DNA of 64,000 bases, taken from CADEED01 sp035502995. GTDB taxonomy: Bacteria; Pseudomonadota; Gammaproteobacteria; Steroidobacterales; Steroidobacteraceae. The position numbers and the translations under genes were made by a program. The notes below the pieces were generated by a model. The model had not been told where the DNA came from. It did not search any database and saw nothing but the letters and a program-made list of their open reading frames with translations. Position 1 is the stretch's first letter. Every line of letters starts with the position of its first letter. The DNA lies in assembly GCA_035502995.1 (NCBI GenBank), contig DATJTW010000064.1, positions 4,400 through 68,399 on the forward strand. The letters run 5' to 3'. Below are positions 17,918-26,729 of the stretch, piece by piece.

Positions 17918-18679
17918 ATGAACACCTGGCGAGGCTGGCTGCTCGGGGCCGTCACCGCGGTCCTGGCGGTGGCGGCGTTCGTCGTGCCGGCGATGCCGCA
18001 GCCGCTGTCGTATCACCAGTTCGCCGACTGCCGGACCTTCTGGGCCATCCCGAACTTCTTCAACGTCGTCTCGAACCTGCCGTTCCTCGTCGGCGGCGGG
18101 CTCGGTCTCGCGCTGATCTGGCGCGGCGGCGGTCGTTTCGTCGACGGCCGCGAACAGCTGCCGTACCTCGTGTTCTTCCTCGGCGCGCTGCTCACGTGCC
18201 TGGGCTCGGCTTACTACCATGCGGCGCCCGATAATCCGCGCCTGGTCTGGGACCGCCTGCCGATGACGCTCGGCTTCGCGGGGCTGGTCGCGGCGGCGCT
18301 CGCGGAGCGCGTGGATTTCCGGCTCGGCCTGCGGTCGCTGTGGCCGCTGCTGCTGCTCGGCGTCGCCAGCGTCGTCTACTGGTACGGCACCGAGCGGGCG
18401 GGCGCCGGCAACGTGATCCCGTACGCCGCCTACCAGGCCTGGTCGATCGCCGTGATCGTGCTGGTGATCGCGATCTTCCCGGCACGGCGCTACACGCACG
18501 GTTCACTGCTGCTGTGGGCGGCGGTGTTCTACGGCGTGGCCAAGGTCTTCGAGACCTTCGACCTCGCGGTTTACAGAATGCTCGGCGGCACGCTGAGCGG
18601 GCACACCATCAAGCACCTGTTCGCGGCGGCCGCGGTCTTCGCGATCGTCCGGCAGCTGCGCCAGCGCACCCCGCTGTAG
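17918..18679 (+). CDS. Ceramidase-like membrane protein (PF05875-type)
   Basis: This 253-residue protein has about seven predicted transmembrane helices and resembles the alkaline ceramidase/CREST-type membrane hydrolases. Key features are FADCRTFWAIPNFFNVVSN at the N-terminal side, LGSAYYHAAPDNPRLVWDR with conserved Ser, His and Asp, and SGHTIKHLFAAAAVFAI near the end. In the family the His and Asp residues bind zinc. The lipid substrate in bacteria is not established. It follows the carboxypeptidase gene by 14 nt. Confidence 0.8.
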   Translation: MNTWRGWLLGAVTAVLAVAAFVVPAMPQPLSYHQFADCRTFWAIPNFFNVVSNLPFLVGGGLGLALIWRGGGRFVDGREQLPYLVFFLGALLTCLGSAYYHAAPDNPRLVWDRLPMTLGFAGLVAAALAERVDFRLGLRSLWPLLLLGVASVVYWYGTERAGAGNVIPYAAYQAWSIAVIVLVIAIFPARRYTHGSLLLWAAVFYGVAKVFETFDLAVYRMLGGTLSGHTIKHLFAAAAVFAIVRQLRQRTPL

Positions 18680-18691
18680 AATCGCGCGCGC

Positions 18692-19546
18692 ATGAACGCG
18701 ACCCCCGAAACCGCGCTCGATCCGGTTCCCGTCCAGGAACCCAGCGCCGCGTGGCCGTCGCAGACCGCGAAGAAACTCGGCGCGCACCTGCGCGGCCTCG
18801 TCGGCAAGGCGATCGAGGACTACGCGATGATCGAGGCCGGCGACCGCGTCATGGTCTGCCTCTCGGGCGGCAAGGACTCGTACACGCTGCTCGACATCCT
18901 GCTGTCGCTGAAGCGTTCGGCGCCGATCGATTTCGAGCTGGTCGCCGTGAACCTCGACCAGAAGCAGCCGGAATTTCCCGCCGAGGTCCTGCCGAACTAC
19001 CTGCGTGCGCTCGGGGTGCCGTTCCACGTGATCGAGCAGGACACGTACAGCGTGGTCAAGCGCGTGATCCCGGAGGGCAAGACCATGTGCGGCCTGTGCT
19101 CGCGGCTGCGGCGCGGCGCGCTGTATCGCTGGGCGTCGGAGAACGGCATCACGAAGATCGCGCTCGGGCATCACCGCGACGACATCGTCGAGACCCTGTT
19201 CCTGAATCTCTTCTTCGGCGGCCGACTGAAGGCGATGGCGCCGAAGCTGCGCTCCGAGGACGGCCGGCACATCGTGATCCGGCCCCTGGCCTACGTCGCC
19301 GAGTCGCAGGTCGAGCGCTACGCGCGCGCGCGGAATTTCCCGATCATCCCGTGCAAGCTGTGCGGTTCGCAGGACAACGCGCAGCGCAAGGAAGTGAAGC
19401 GGATGCTGGCCGCGTGGGAGAAGGAATATCCCGGCCGCACCGAGTCCATCTTCTCGGCGCTGCGCAGCGTCGAGCCGGCGCACCTCGCCGATCCGCAGCT
19501 CTTCGACTTCGCCGGTCTCCGCTCGCTTGAACCGCCCGTTGATTAA
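18692..19546 (+). CDS. ttcA: tRNA 2-thiocytidine biosynthesis protein TtcA
   Basis: This 284-residue PP-loop enzyme thiolates cytidine 32 of certain tRNAs. The ATP-binding PP-loop SGGKDSYTLLDILLSL is at about 52-67. The paired Cys motifs MCGLCSRLRRG and PCKLCGSQ are those that hold the iron-sulfur cluster in TtcA. Residues DDIVETLFLNLFFGG are also characteristic. The length is normal. It overlaps the phosphatase/ADP-ribosylglycohydrolase gene by 20 nt. Confidence 0.96.
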   Translation: MNATPETALDPVPVQEPSAAWPSQTAKKLGAHLRGLVGKAIEDYAMIEAGDRVMVCLSGGKDSYTLLDILLSLKRSAPIDFELVAVNLDQKQPEFPAEVLPNYLRALGVPFHVIEQDTYSVVKRVIPEGKTMCGLCSRLRRGALYRWASENGITKIALGHHRDDIVETLFLNLFFGGRLKAMAPKLRSEDGRHIVIRPLAYVAESQVERYARARNFPIIPCKLCGSQDNAQRKEVKRMLAAWEKEYPGRTESIFSALRSVEPAHLADPQLFDFAGLRSLEPPVD

Positions 19547-21008
19547 GCCGCTCGCCGAGTCGTACTGGGTCATCCCGGAGCGGTTCCTGGCCGGCAAGTA
19601 TCCCGGCGGCAAGAACCCGCAGGAGATCGAGCGCCGCCTCGGCCCGCTGCTCGACGCCGGCTTCGACGCGTTCATCGACCTCACCGAGCCCGGCGAGCTG
19701 CCGCCGTACGAGCCCTATCTACCCGAGGAGGTCTACTACGCGCGCAAGCCGATCCCCGATCACGGCGTGCCGCGCCAGGCCGCGCACATGGCCGAGATCC
19801 TGGCGACGCTCGACGCCGCGCTGAACGCCGGTCGGCGCGTGTACGTGCACTGCCGCGCAGGTATAGGCCGCACCGGCACCGTCGTCGCCTGCCACCTGAT
19901 CGACCGCGGCATGGCGCCGCGCGAGGCGCTGCGGCACCTGAACGATCTCTGGCAGCAGAACGACCGGTCCGACACCTGGCCCGAGGTCCCCGAGACCGAC
20001 GAGCAGCGCGACTACATCCTGAACTTCGCACCCGAGGTCGACCCGACGCAGGCGCCGGACGTCATGGACGCCGCGCGCAGCCTGCGCGACCGGTTCCAGG
20101 GCGCGCTGATGGGCCTCGCGGTGGGGGACGCGCTGGCGGCGAACACGCAGTTCCGCAAGCCGGGCACGTTCGCGCCGGTGGGCGACCTGCTCGGCGGCGG
20201 CCCGTTCGACCTGCCGCGCGGCGCCTGGTCCGACGACACCGCCATGGCGCTGCTGCTGGCCGAAAGCCTGGCCGAGCGCGAGGGCTTCGACGCGCACGAC
20301 CAGGTGCAGCGGTATGCGCGCTGGCAGCGCGAGGGTTATGGCAGCGCCACCGGGCAATGCGTCGGCATCACCGCCAGCGTCGCGCGCTCGCTCGCCACCG
20401 CGCAGTACAAGCGTCAGCCGTTCGCCGGCTCGCACGATCCCGATCAGCTCGACAAGGAGCCGCTGTCGCGCGTGCCGCCGGCGGTCATGTATTTCTTCGC
20501 CGACCCGGCGGCGGCCGTGGCGCGCGCCGCTGAGTCCGCGCGCATCACGGCGCAGGCACCCATGGTCCTCGACTGCGTGCGCCTGCTGGCGGCCATCCTG
20601 CACGGCGCGCTGGCCGGCAAGGACAAGGCCGCGCTGCTCAAGCCGCCGCGCGACTGGTGGGTGACGCCGAGCACGCGCGCCGAAGTGCTGGCCGTCTACG
20701 AAGGGTCGTACGTGCATCGCGACCTGTCCGAGATCTCGGCCGGGGGACACGTCGTGCAGGCGCTGGAGGCGGCGTTGTGGTCGTTTCAACGCAGCGCAAA
20801 TTTCCGAGAAGGGGCACTGGCTTGCGCCAATCTCGGCCGTGATTCCGATGTGGTCACCGCCGTCTATGGCGCCATCGCCGGCGCGCACTTCGGCGTCAGC
20901 TCCATTCCGGGAGTCTGGCGTAACAGCCTGATGAAACAGGAGGCGGTCATCGACGCCGCCGATCGACTTCTCACTCATGCGCTGGTGACGCTCGGAACCG
21001 ATTCCTAG
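19527..21008 (+). CDS. Fusion of tyrosine phosphatase-like and ADP-ribosylglycohydrolase domains
   Basis: This 493-residue protein joins two enzymes. Residues 1-170 form a Cys-based phosphatase: the P-loop VHCRAGIGRTG has His108, Cys109 and Arg115, and PIPDHG supplies a candidate general acid, Asp79. Residues 187-490 form an ADP-ribosylglycohydrolase (DraG/ARH type): RFQGALMGLAVGDALAA, GAWSDDTAMALLLAESL and NLGRDSDVVTAVYGAIAGA carry the paired Asp residues expected to bind two metals. The family removes ADP-ribose from proteins or small molecules. A combined role on phosphorylated ADP-ribose is plausible but is an inference. The start lies inside ttcA, suggesting coupled translation. No signal peptide is present. 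Confidence 0.88.
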   Translation: MNRPLIKPLAESYWVIPERFLAGKYPGGKNPQEIERRLGPLLDAGFDAFIDLTEPGELPPYEPYLPEEVYYARKPIPDHGVPRQAAHMAEILATLDAALNAGRRVYVHCRAGIGRTGTVVACHLIDRGMAPREALRHLNDLWQQNDRSDTWPEVPETDEQRDYILNFAPEVDPTQAPDVMDAARSLRDRFQGALMGLAVGDALAANTQFRKPGTFAPVGDLLGGGPFDLPRGAWSDDTAMALLLAESLAEREGFDAHDQVQRYARWQREGYGSATGQCVGITASVARSLATAQYKRQPFAGSHDPDQLDKEPLSRVPPAVMYFFADPAAAVARAAESARITAQAPMVLDCVRLLAAILHGALAGKDKAALLKPPRDWWVTPSTRAEVLAVYEGSYVHRDLSEISAGGHVVQALEAALWSFQRSANFREGALACANLGRDSDVVTAVYGAIAGAHFGVSSIPGVWRNSLMKQEAVIDAADRLLTHALVTLGTDS

Positions 21009-21037
21009 CGGGCCGCGTCTCCGATAAATTCCGGGTC

Positions 21038-22087
21038 ATGTCGACCACGCGTGCCACCCGCGTCCGACGGGCTGCGCGCTCCTGGACGCGACTGTCCGAC
21101 GACGAATTGCTGGGAATGCGCTTCTGCGATCTGAAACTGAAGATCGAGCGCTCCCCGGTCGCGCGCCGCGTGCGTCGGCTGTACCGCGAGCTCGACAAGC
21201 GCCAGATCTCGTTCCGGCCGCACGTGTGGCTGTCCGAGGAATGGTTCTCGCCCGACGGCGTGCCCGGCATCGCCGTGCCGTTCTATCTCGCGCATCCGCG
21301 GCTCGAGAAGCTCGAGCGCCGCATGATGCGCAACGTCGAAGGCGGCAGTGCCGAGAGCGCGATGCGCATCCTGCGTCACGAGGCCGGACATGCCATCGAC
21401 ACGGCCTATCGACTGCGCCGCCGGAAACGCTGGCGCGAGGTGTTCGGTCCCGCGTCGCTGCCGTATCCGGATACCTACCGCGCGCGACCCGGCAGCCGCC
21501 GCTACGTGCAGCATCTCGGCGAGTGGTACGCGCAGTCGCATCCCTGCGAGGACTTCGCCGAGACCTTCGCGGTGTGGCTCAAGCCTAACTCCTCGTGGCG
21601 CCGCACCTATGCGCAGTGGCCCGCGTTCCACAAGCTCGAGCTCGTCGACGAGCTGTTGAGCGCCGTGCGCGCGCGCCGGCCGCCGGTGCGCAACCGCGAG
21701 ATCGTCGAGCCCCTGCGCGAGAACACGCGCACGCTCGCGGATCACTACCGCCGCAAGCTGCGCCGCTACAACATGTATCGCCGCACGGTCACCGACCACC
21801 TGCTCGAGCGCGTGTTCACGGCCGAGCGCAACGGCGCGCGGCGCCCGGTGCGCGCGAGCACGTTCCTGCGCGCCAACGAGGTCTCGCTGATCAACGGCAC
21901 GATGCGCGAAGTCCCGGCCGCGAAGTACAGCATCGAGCAGATCCTGCGCATCGCCGTCGAGCGTGCCGACAAGCTCGGACTCTGGGTGCGCGGCAGCCGT
22001 CGCGACGCCACCCGGCACGCCCGGTGGATGCTCGTCTATCTGACGCGCTTGTACGCGCAAGGTGAAAGTCCCACACTCTCGCTGTGA
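21038..22087 (+). CDS. Putative zinc metallopeptidase (Peptidase_Mx-like)
   Basis: This 349-residue cytoplasmic-looking protein has an HExxH zinc site, RHEAGHAID, at about residues 113-121. The segment CEDFAETFAVWL near residue 170 could give the third ligand, as in the putative zinc-binding metallopeptidase family PF15887. It is rich in Arg, and the last 130 residues are helical. Its last codons (GTGA) overlap the start of an ATP-grasp gene, so the two are translationally coupled and probably act on the same molecule. The substrate is unknown. Confidence 0.75.
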   Translation: MSTTRATRVRRAARSWTRLSDDELLGMRFCDLKLKIERSPVARRVRRLYRELDKRQISFRPHVWLSEEWFSPDGVPGIAVPFYLAHPRLEKLERRMMRNVEGGSAESAMRILRHEAGHAIDTAYRLRRRKRWREVFGPASLPYPDTYRARPGSRRYVQHLGEWYAQSHPCEDFAETFAVWLKPNSSWRRTYAQWPAFHKLELVDELLSAVRARRPPVRNREIVEPLRENTRTLADHYRRKLRRYNMYRRTVTDHLLERVFTAERNGARRPVRASTFLRANEVSLINGTMREVPAAKYSIEQILRIAVERADKLGLWVRGSRRDATRHARWMLVYLTRLYAQGESPTLSL

Positions 22088-23118
22088 AGCGACTTCGCAC
22101 GCTCGTCGTGATGCACGCAACGCTGGTGCCGCCGGACACGCTCGACGGACACAGCCAGAAAGAGATCGAGGAATGGCGTACCGAGTACGACGTCGTCTCG
22201 ACTCTCAAGAAGTCGGGGCACGAAGTGCGTTGCCTCGGCATCTCGGACAGCCTCGAAGAGCTGCGCAACGTCGTCGCCGAGTGGAAACCCGAGATCGTCT
22301 TCAACCTGCTCGAAGAGTTCGACGGCATCGTCACCTACGACCAGCACGTGGTCGCCTTCCTGGAGCTGCTGCGCCAGCCGTACACCGGCTGCAATCCGCG
22401 CGGACTGCTGCTGTCGCGGGACAAGCCGCTGTGCAAGCAGCTGCTGAGCTTCCACCGCATCCCGTCACCGCAGTTCGCCGTGTTCCGCCGCGGACTCAAG
22501 CTGCGGCTGCCGCGCAAGATCAAGTACCCGCTGTTCGTGAAGTCGACCACCGAGGACGCGTCGCTGGGCATCTCGCAGGCGTCGATCGTCACCGACAAGG
22601 CGCAGTTGAAGCAGCGCATCGAGTTCGTCCACGACCAGGTGCAGACCGATGCGCTGGTCGAGGAATACATCGAGGGGCGCGAGCTGTACGTCGGCGTCAT
22701 GGGCAACGACCGCCTCACGCGCCTGCCGGTGTGGGAGATGAAGTTCGGCTCGTTGTCCGAGACGTCGGCCGGCATCGCGACGCGCCGCGTGAAGTGGGAC
22801 AAGAAGTACCAGAAGAAACACGGCATCGACACGTACGAGGCGAAGGACCTCGCGCCGGCGGTGGTCGCGCGCCTCGACAAGCTGTCGCGCCGCATCTATC
22901 GCTGTCTCGGGCTCTCGGGTTGCGCGCGCCTCGACTACCGCATGAACGCCGACGGGCAGATCTACGTCATCGAGGCGAATCCGAATCCGAACCTCGCCGA
23001 GGAAGAAGACTTCGCGCAGTCGGCGCGCGCGGCGGGCGTGAAGTACCCGGAGCTGCTCGAGAAAATGCTCACGCTGGGCGCCGGATATCAGGCAGAGTGG
23101 CGCGCCTATTACGGGTAG
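22084..23118 (+). CDS. ATP-grasp ligase related to D-Ala-D-Ala ligase
   Basis: This 344-residue protein has the ATP-grasp layout. The N-terminal region (WKPEIVFNLLEEFDG) is like D-alanine-D-alanine ligase. The ATP lid residues lie around KYPLFVKSTTEDASLGI, a conserved LVEEYIEGRELYVGV follows, and the metal-binding end is YVIEANPNPNL. These enzymes join a carboxylate to an amine through an acyl phosphate. The start is GTG within the upstream metallopeptidase stop (GTGA). It is not placed among cell-wall genes, so a role in peptide tailoring is more likely than in peptidoglycan, but this is inference. Confidence 0.82.
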   Translation: MKRLRTLVVMHATLVPPDTLDGHSQKEIEEWRTEYDVVSTLKKSGHEVRCLGISDSLEELRNVVAEWKPEIVFNLLEEFDGIVTYDQHVVAFLELLRQPYTGCNPRGLLLSRDKPLCKQLLSFHRIPSPQFAVFRRGLKLRLPRKIKYPLFVKSTTEDASLGISQASIVTDKAQLKQRIEFVHDQVQTDALVEEYIEGRELYVGVMGNDRLTRLPVWEMKFGSLSETSAGIATRRVKWDKKYQKKHGIDTYEAKDLAPAVVARLDKLSRRIYRCLGLSGCARLDYRMNADGQIYVIEANPNPNLAEEEDFAQSARAAGVKYPELLEKMLTLGAGYQAEWRAYYG

Positions 23119-23152
23119 CGACACCGCAGACGTCGGGCGAGAGGGACCGCGC

Positions 23153-23638
23153 ATGAATCCGAAGAACCTGCTGGCCTGCGTGATCGCGGGCATCCTCTCG
23201 GCGACGCTCGCCGCCTGCGTCAACCAGCAGGAGAAATCGAAGCGCGAGATGCAGAAGTTCATGTCGTACGTCGCCGGCGAATTCGTCAGCGAGGACGGCG
23301 ACACGCTGGTCATCGCGCCCGTCTATGCGCGCATGATCGCGCTCGACACCATCTACGTGGAACGCACCTCGGGCAACGGCACGTCGGGCCGGCTGATCGA
23401 GCTCGCGCCGGGCAAGGACGGCAAGATCCTGCAGCTCGCTTACGGCTTCACCCAGCAGAACCAGTGGCGCAACCTGCGCGAACAGCCGGAGCTGTTCACG
23501 GCGCTGCTGCCGAAGGACGTGCGCGCGGCCGGCACCTGCGACATCAAGCTCAGCGACGACAAGAACAAGGTTTCGTACAGCTGCGGCGGCAGCAAGCCCG
23601 AGGACTACTCGCGCGTGCAGCACGGCGCGCCGAACTAG
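23153..23638 (+). CDS. Lipoprotein of unknown function
   Basis: This 161-residue protein has a lipoprotein signal peptide with lipobox LAAC. The mature part, from FMSYVAGEFVSEDGDTL onwards, is a small beta-rich domain with a faint similarity in layout to the CpeT/CpcT lyase fold, which I cannot confirm. A Cys pair (GTCDIKL and SYSCGG) may form a disulfide. It lies 34 nt after the ATP-grasp gene and could belong to the same transcript. Confidence 0.65.
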   Translation: MNPKNLLACVIAGILSATLAACVNQQEKSKREMQKFMSYVAGEFVSEDGDTLVIAPVYARMIALDTIYVERTSGNGTSGRLIELAPGKDGKILQLAYGFTQQNQWRNLREQPELFTALLPKDVRAAGTCDIKLSDDKNKVSYSCGGSKPEDYSRVQHGAPN

Positions 23639-23667
23639 TCGGGCGGAAGGCGCGCCCCGCCGGCGCG

Positions 23668-23985
23668 TCAGGAGCCGGCGAGCTCCGGCTTGCCGTCCTT
23701 GAGGACGAACTTGACCTTGAACTTGAGGCAGCTCTGATCGAGCGGCGTCTTTCCGTCGACGTCTTTCCCGGGCGAGAACTTCGACGCCCGGGCCACTTTC
23801 AGCGCGGCTTCGTCGACCTCTGCGATGCCCGAGCTCTTCACGATGTTCACGCTCAGCAACTGACCGGTCGCATCGACACAGGCGAGGAGGATGGTCGCGG
23901 GCTGTTCGCGGATCTCGTCCGCGACGCCCGCCGGCAAACCACCGGCGAGCATCGCGATCGGGAAGAATTGGGCGAACGCGTGCAT
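23668..23985 (-). CDS. Stand-alone TonB C-terminal domain protein
   Basis: This 105-residue protein consists almost entirely of a TonB C-terminal-like domain: VNIVKSSGIAEVDEAALKVARASKFSPG is split here as VNIVKSSGIAEVDEAAL and KVARASKFSPG, the usual TonB_C core. The first 20 residues are hydrophobic but short, and there is no Pro-rich linker and no ExbB/ExbD gene nearby. It starts 4 nt after the S9 peptidase stop, so the two are co-transcribed. The function is uncertain; energy transduction is doubtful without the linker. Confidence 0.72.
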   Translation of the reverse strand: MHAFAQFFPIAMLAGGLPAGVADEIREQPATILLACVDATGQLLSVNIVKSSGIAEVDEAALKVARASKFSPGKDVDGKTPLDQSCLKFKVKFVLKDGKPELAGS

Positions 23986-23989
23986 CGCG

Positions 23990-26050
23990 CTACTTCTTCG
24001 CGTGCGCGTCCAGCCAGTCGAGCACCTGCCCGTACCAGTAGATGCTGTTCGCCGGCTTCAGCACCCAGTGGTTCTCGTCGGGGAAATACACCAGCCGGCT
24101 CTCGATGCCACGGCGCTGCAGCGCGGTGAACGTCGCGATGCCCTGCGTGTCCGGCACGCGGAAGTCCTGCTCGCCGTGGATCACGAGCATCGGCGTCTTC
24201 CAGTTCTTCACGAAGCTCGCGGGGTTGAAGCGCTCGTGGATCTCGGGGGCGTCGTAGTAAGGCCCGCCGTTCTCCCACTCGGTGAACCACAACTCCTCGG
24301 TCGAGTAGTACATCGAGCGCGTGTCGAAGATGCCGTCGTGGTTGACGATGCACTTGAAGCGGTCCGGCCAGTTGCCGGCGATCCAGTTCTGCATGTAGCC
24401 GCCGTAGGAGGCGCCGAGCGAACAGGCGCGCGTGCCGTCGAGCCACGAATATTTCTCCGTGGCCGCCGCCAGGCCCTTCTGCAGGTCCTCGAACGGGCGG
24501 TCGCCCCAGTGCTGGCTGATGGCGTCCGTGAACGCCTGGCCGTAACCCGGCGAGCCGTGGAAGTCGATGAACACGACGCCATAACCGCGCGCCGCGAACG
24601 TCTGCGCGTTCCAGCGCCAGTTCCAGTGGTTGGCGAAGCTGACCTGCGGACCGCCGTGCACGACGAACGCGATCGGGAACTTGCGATCCGCCGCGAAGCC
24701 GAACGGCTTCACGACGTATCCATAGACCGTGTCGCCGTTCCAACCCTTGAAGCTGAACTGTTCGAACGCGGACAGGTCCCGGTTCGCCAGCAGCGTCGCG
24801 TTGACGTTCGTCAACCGGCGCGGCTCGCCCTTGCCGGCGAGTAGATAGAGGTCGGGCGGCGTCGCGATGTCGTGCCAGACGACGACCGTGCCGCGGCGGC
24901 CGGTCGAGTACTCGGCCACGTAACCGTCGCGCGACAGGCGCGTGACGTTGCCCGTGGCCGGGTCGATCGAATACAGCGGGTGCTGGCCGGTGTCGCTGGC
25001 GGTGGCGAGCAGCGCTCTGCCGTCCGACGTCACGCCGAGGCTGCCGGCGGAGACGTCCCACTTCGGCGCGAGCTCACGCGCAACGCCGCCGCGCGAGATC
25101 ATGATGCTGAAACGATCGGCCTCGAAGCCCGGGCGCTTCATCGCGAGCCAGGCGAGATCGCCGTTGCGCAGGTAGACGGGCTGCGTGTCCCAGGCCGGGT
25201 TGTTCGCCGTGAGGTTGCGCAGCGCGGCGCGGCCGTCGCTCGACGCCTCGTAGAGATCGAAGTTCGTCGACCACGGCTCGCCGCGGCCGGCGACGCGCGC
25301 GCTGAACACGATGTGGCTCGAATCCGGGCTGAACGTGAATTCCTCGTCGCCGCCGTCCGGCTTCGAGGGGACGTCGGCGTCGAGCGCGCGGCTGACGTCG
25401 GTGGGCGCGCCGGCGCGGCCGTCGGCGTTCATCAACGCGACGAACAGGTGCGAGCGCGTGTGGTTGCTCCACGTGTCCCAGTGGCGGATGAAGAGCTGGT
25501 CGTACGTGCGCGCCGACGTCTTCGACTTGCCCTGCGCCTCGAGCCGGTCGGCGGTGCACTTCATGTCCGCGCAGTCGGGCAGCATCTCCATGGCCAATGC
25601 GATGCGCGAGCCGTCCGGCGAGAACTTGAACGTGCCAACCTCGAGTGGATAGTCGGTGATCTGCACGGCCTCGCCGCCGGTCAGCGGCAGGCGCCACACC
25701 TGCATGCTGCCGGCGCGCGACGACAGGAAGTAGATGCTGGTGCCGTCGGCGGACCAGCGCGGATGCGTGTCGTTCGACGAGTGCTGCGTGAGACGACGCG
25801 GCTTCGCCGCGCCGTCGAGGTCGACGAGCCACAGGTCCGTGCGGCCGCGGTTCGCGTCGAGATCGGTTTCGCGCAGTGCGTAGACGACGTACCGGCCGTC
25901 CGGCGATACCTGCGGATCGGAGGCGCGCGCCAGCTGGTTGAGATCCGTCGGCGTCAACGCTCGCGACGATTCGGCGGCGTGCGCCGGGACGGCCAGGACG
26001 AGGACACCCGCAACCGCGATGCCCGCGGCGCGCAACTTCATGAACATCAT
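23990..26050 (-). CDS. S9 family prolyl oligopeptidase-type peptidase
   Basis: This 686-residue protein has a signal peptide ending in AHA-A, an N-terminal WD40-like beta-propeller (PQVSPDGRYVVYALRE and similar blades), and a C-terminal alpha/beta-hydrolase domain. The catalytic Ser is in LGASYGGYMQNW, Asp in HGEQDFRVPDT and His in DENHWVLK. It should cleave peptides in the periplasm or outside the cell. Two adjacent ATGs start the gene directly after the stop of the GST gene (TAAATG), with a GGGAG sequence inside that gene's last codons. This indicates coupling. Confidence 0.93.
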   Translation of the reverse strand: MMFMKLRAAGIAVAGVLVLAVPAHAAESSRALTPTDLNQLARASDPQVSPDGRYVVYALRETDLDANRGRTDLWLVDLDGAAKPRRLTQHSSNDTHPRWSADGTSIYFLSSRAGSMQVWRLPLTGGEAVQITDYPLEVGTFKFSPDGSRIALAMEMLPDCADMKCTADRLEAQGKSKTSARTYDQLFIRHWDTWSNHTRSHLFVALMNADGRAGAPTDVSRALDADVPSKPDGGDEEFTFSPDSSHIVFSARVAGRGEPWSTNFDLYEASSDGRAALRNLTANNPAWDTQPVYLRNGDLAWLAMKRPGFEADRFSIMISRGGVARELAPKWDVSAGSLGVTSDGRALLATASDTGQHPLYSIDPATGNVTRLSRDGYVAEYSTGRRGTVVVWHDIATPPDLYLLAGKGEPRRLTNVNATLLANRDLSAFEQFSFKGWNGDTVYGYVVKPFGFAADRKFPIAFVVHGGPQVSFANHWNWRWNAQTFAARGYGVVFIDFHGSPGYGQAFTDAISQHWGDRPFEDLQKGLAAATEKYSWLDGTRACSLGASYGGYMQNWIAGNWPDRFKCIVNHDGIFDTRSMYYSTEELWFTEWENGGPYYDAPEIHERFNPASFVKNWKTPMLVIHGEQDFRVPDTQGIATFTALQRRGIESRLVYFPDENHWVLKPANSIYWYGQVLDWLDAHAKK

Positions 26051-26704
26051 TTATCTCCCGATCTCGGATGATTCGATGACCCAGCTCTCCGCCCTCGCGG
26101 CGTCGATCCATTCGCGCAGGTACGCGTCGGCGAGTGCCGTGGCCACGTACGTCGCCGCGGGTGCGCCGAGGCGCGCGCCATACGTGCGGAATCGCAATAC
26201 CACCGGCGCATACATCGCGTCGGCCACGCTGTATTCGCCGAACAACCACGGGCCGCCCGCGCCGAAACGCTGGCGGCAGTCGGACCACAGCTCTTCGATG
26301 CGCGCGATCTCGGCGGTCCGCTCCGGGTTGGGCGCGGTGTGTCGACCTTCGGCGCGCGCATTCATCGGCCATTGTGAGCGCAGGATCGAGAACCCGGCAT
26401 GCATCTCGGCGCAAACCGAGCGCGCCACGGCGCGCGCGGCCCGGTCCGGTGGCCAACCGCGGCCGGCGAGATCGCTGACGTATTCGCAGATCGCGAGGGA
26501 GTCCCACACCAGCAACGCGCCGTGCTTGAGGATGGGCACTCGCTTCGTCGGGCTGGCGGCCGCGATGTCGCGCGCGAACTCCGGCGTGTCGAGCGGCATC
26601 AGGCGTTCGTCGAAGGCGAGCCCGAGATGTTTCATCAGGATCCAGGGACGCAGCGACCAGGACGAATAGTTCCTGTTCCCGATGGTCAGCAGCAGGTCGT
26701 TCAC
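26051..26704 (-). CDS. Glutathione S-transferase family protein
   Basis: This 217-residue protein has the two-domain GST layout. The thioredoxin-like N-terminal part reads NYSSWSLRPWILMKHLGL, with a candidate catalytic Ser, and PTKRVPILKHGALLVWDSLAI is split as TKRVPILKHG and VWDSLAICEY, the glutathione-binding cis-Pro and Ser. The C-terminal domain is helical and includes GEYSVADAMYAPVVLR. The substrate cannot be told. It is divergent from the HAD gene, with only 25 nt between the start codons. Confidence 0.88.
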   Translation of the reverse strand: MNDLLLTIGNRNYSSWSLRPWILMKHLGLAFDERLMPLDTPEFARDIAAASPTKRVPILKHGALLVWDSLAICEYVSDLAGRGWPPDRAARAVARSVCAEMHAGFSILRSQWPMNARAEGRHTAPNPERTAEIARIEELWSDCRQRFGAGGPWLFGEYSVADAMYAPVVLRFRTYGARLGAPAATYVATALADAYLREWIDAARAESWVIESSEIGR

Positions 26705-26729
26705 GCATTCCCCCGTTTAGACTGGCGCC

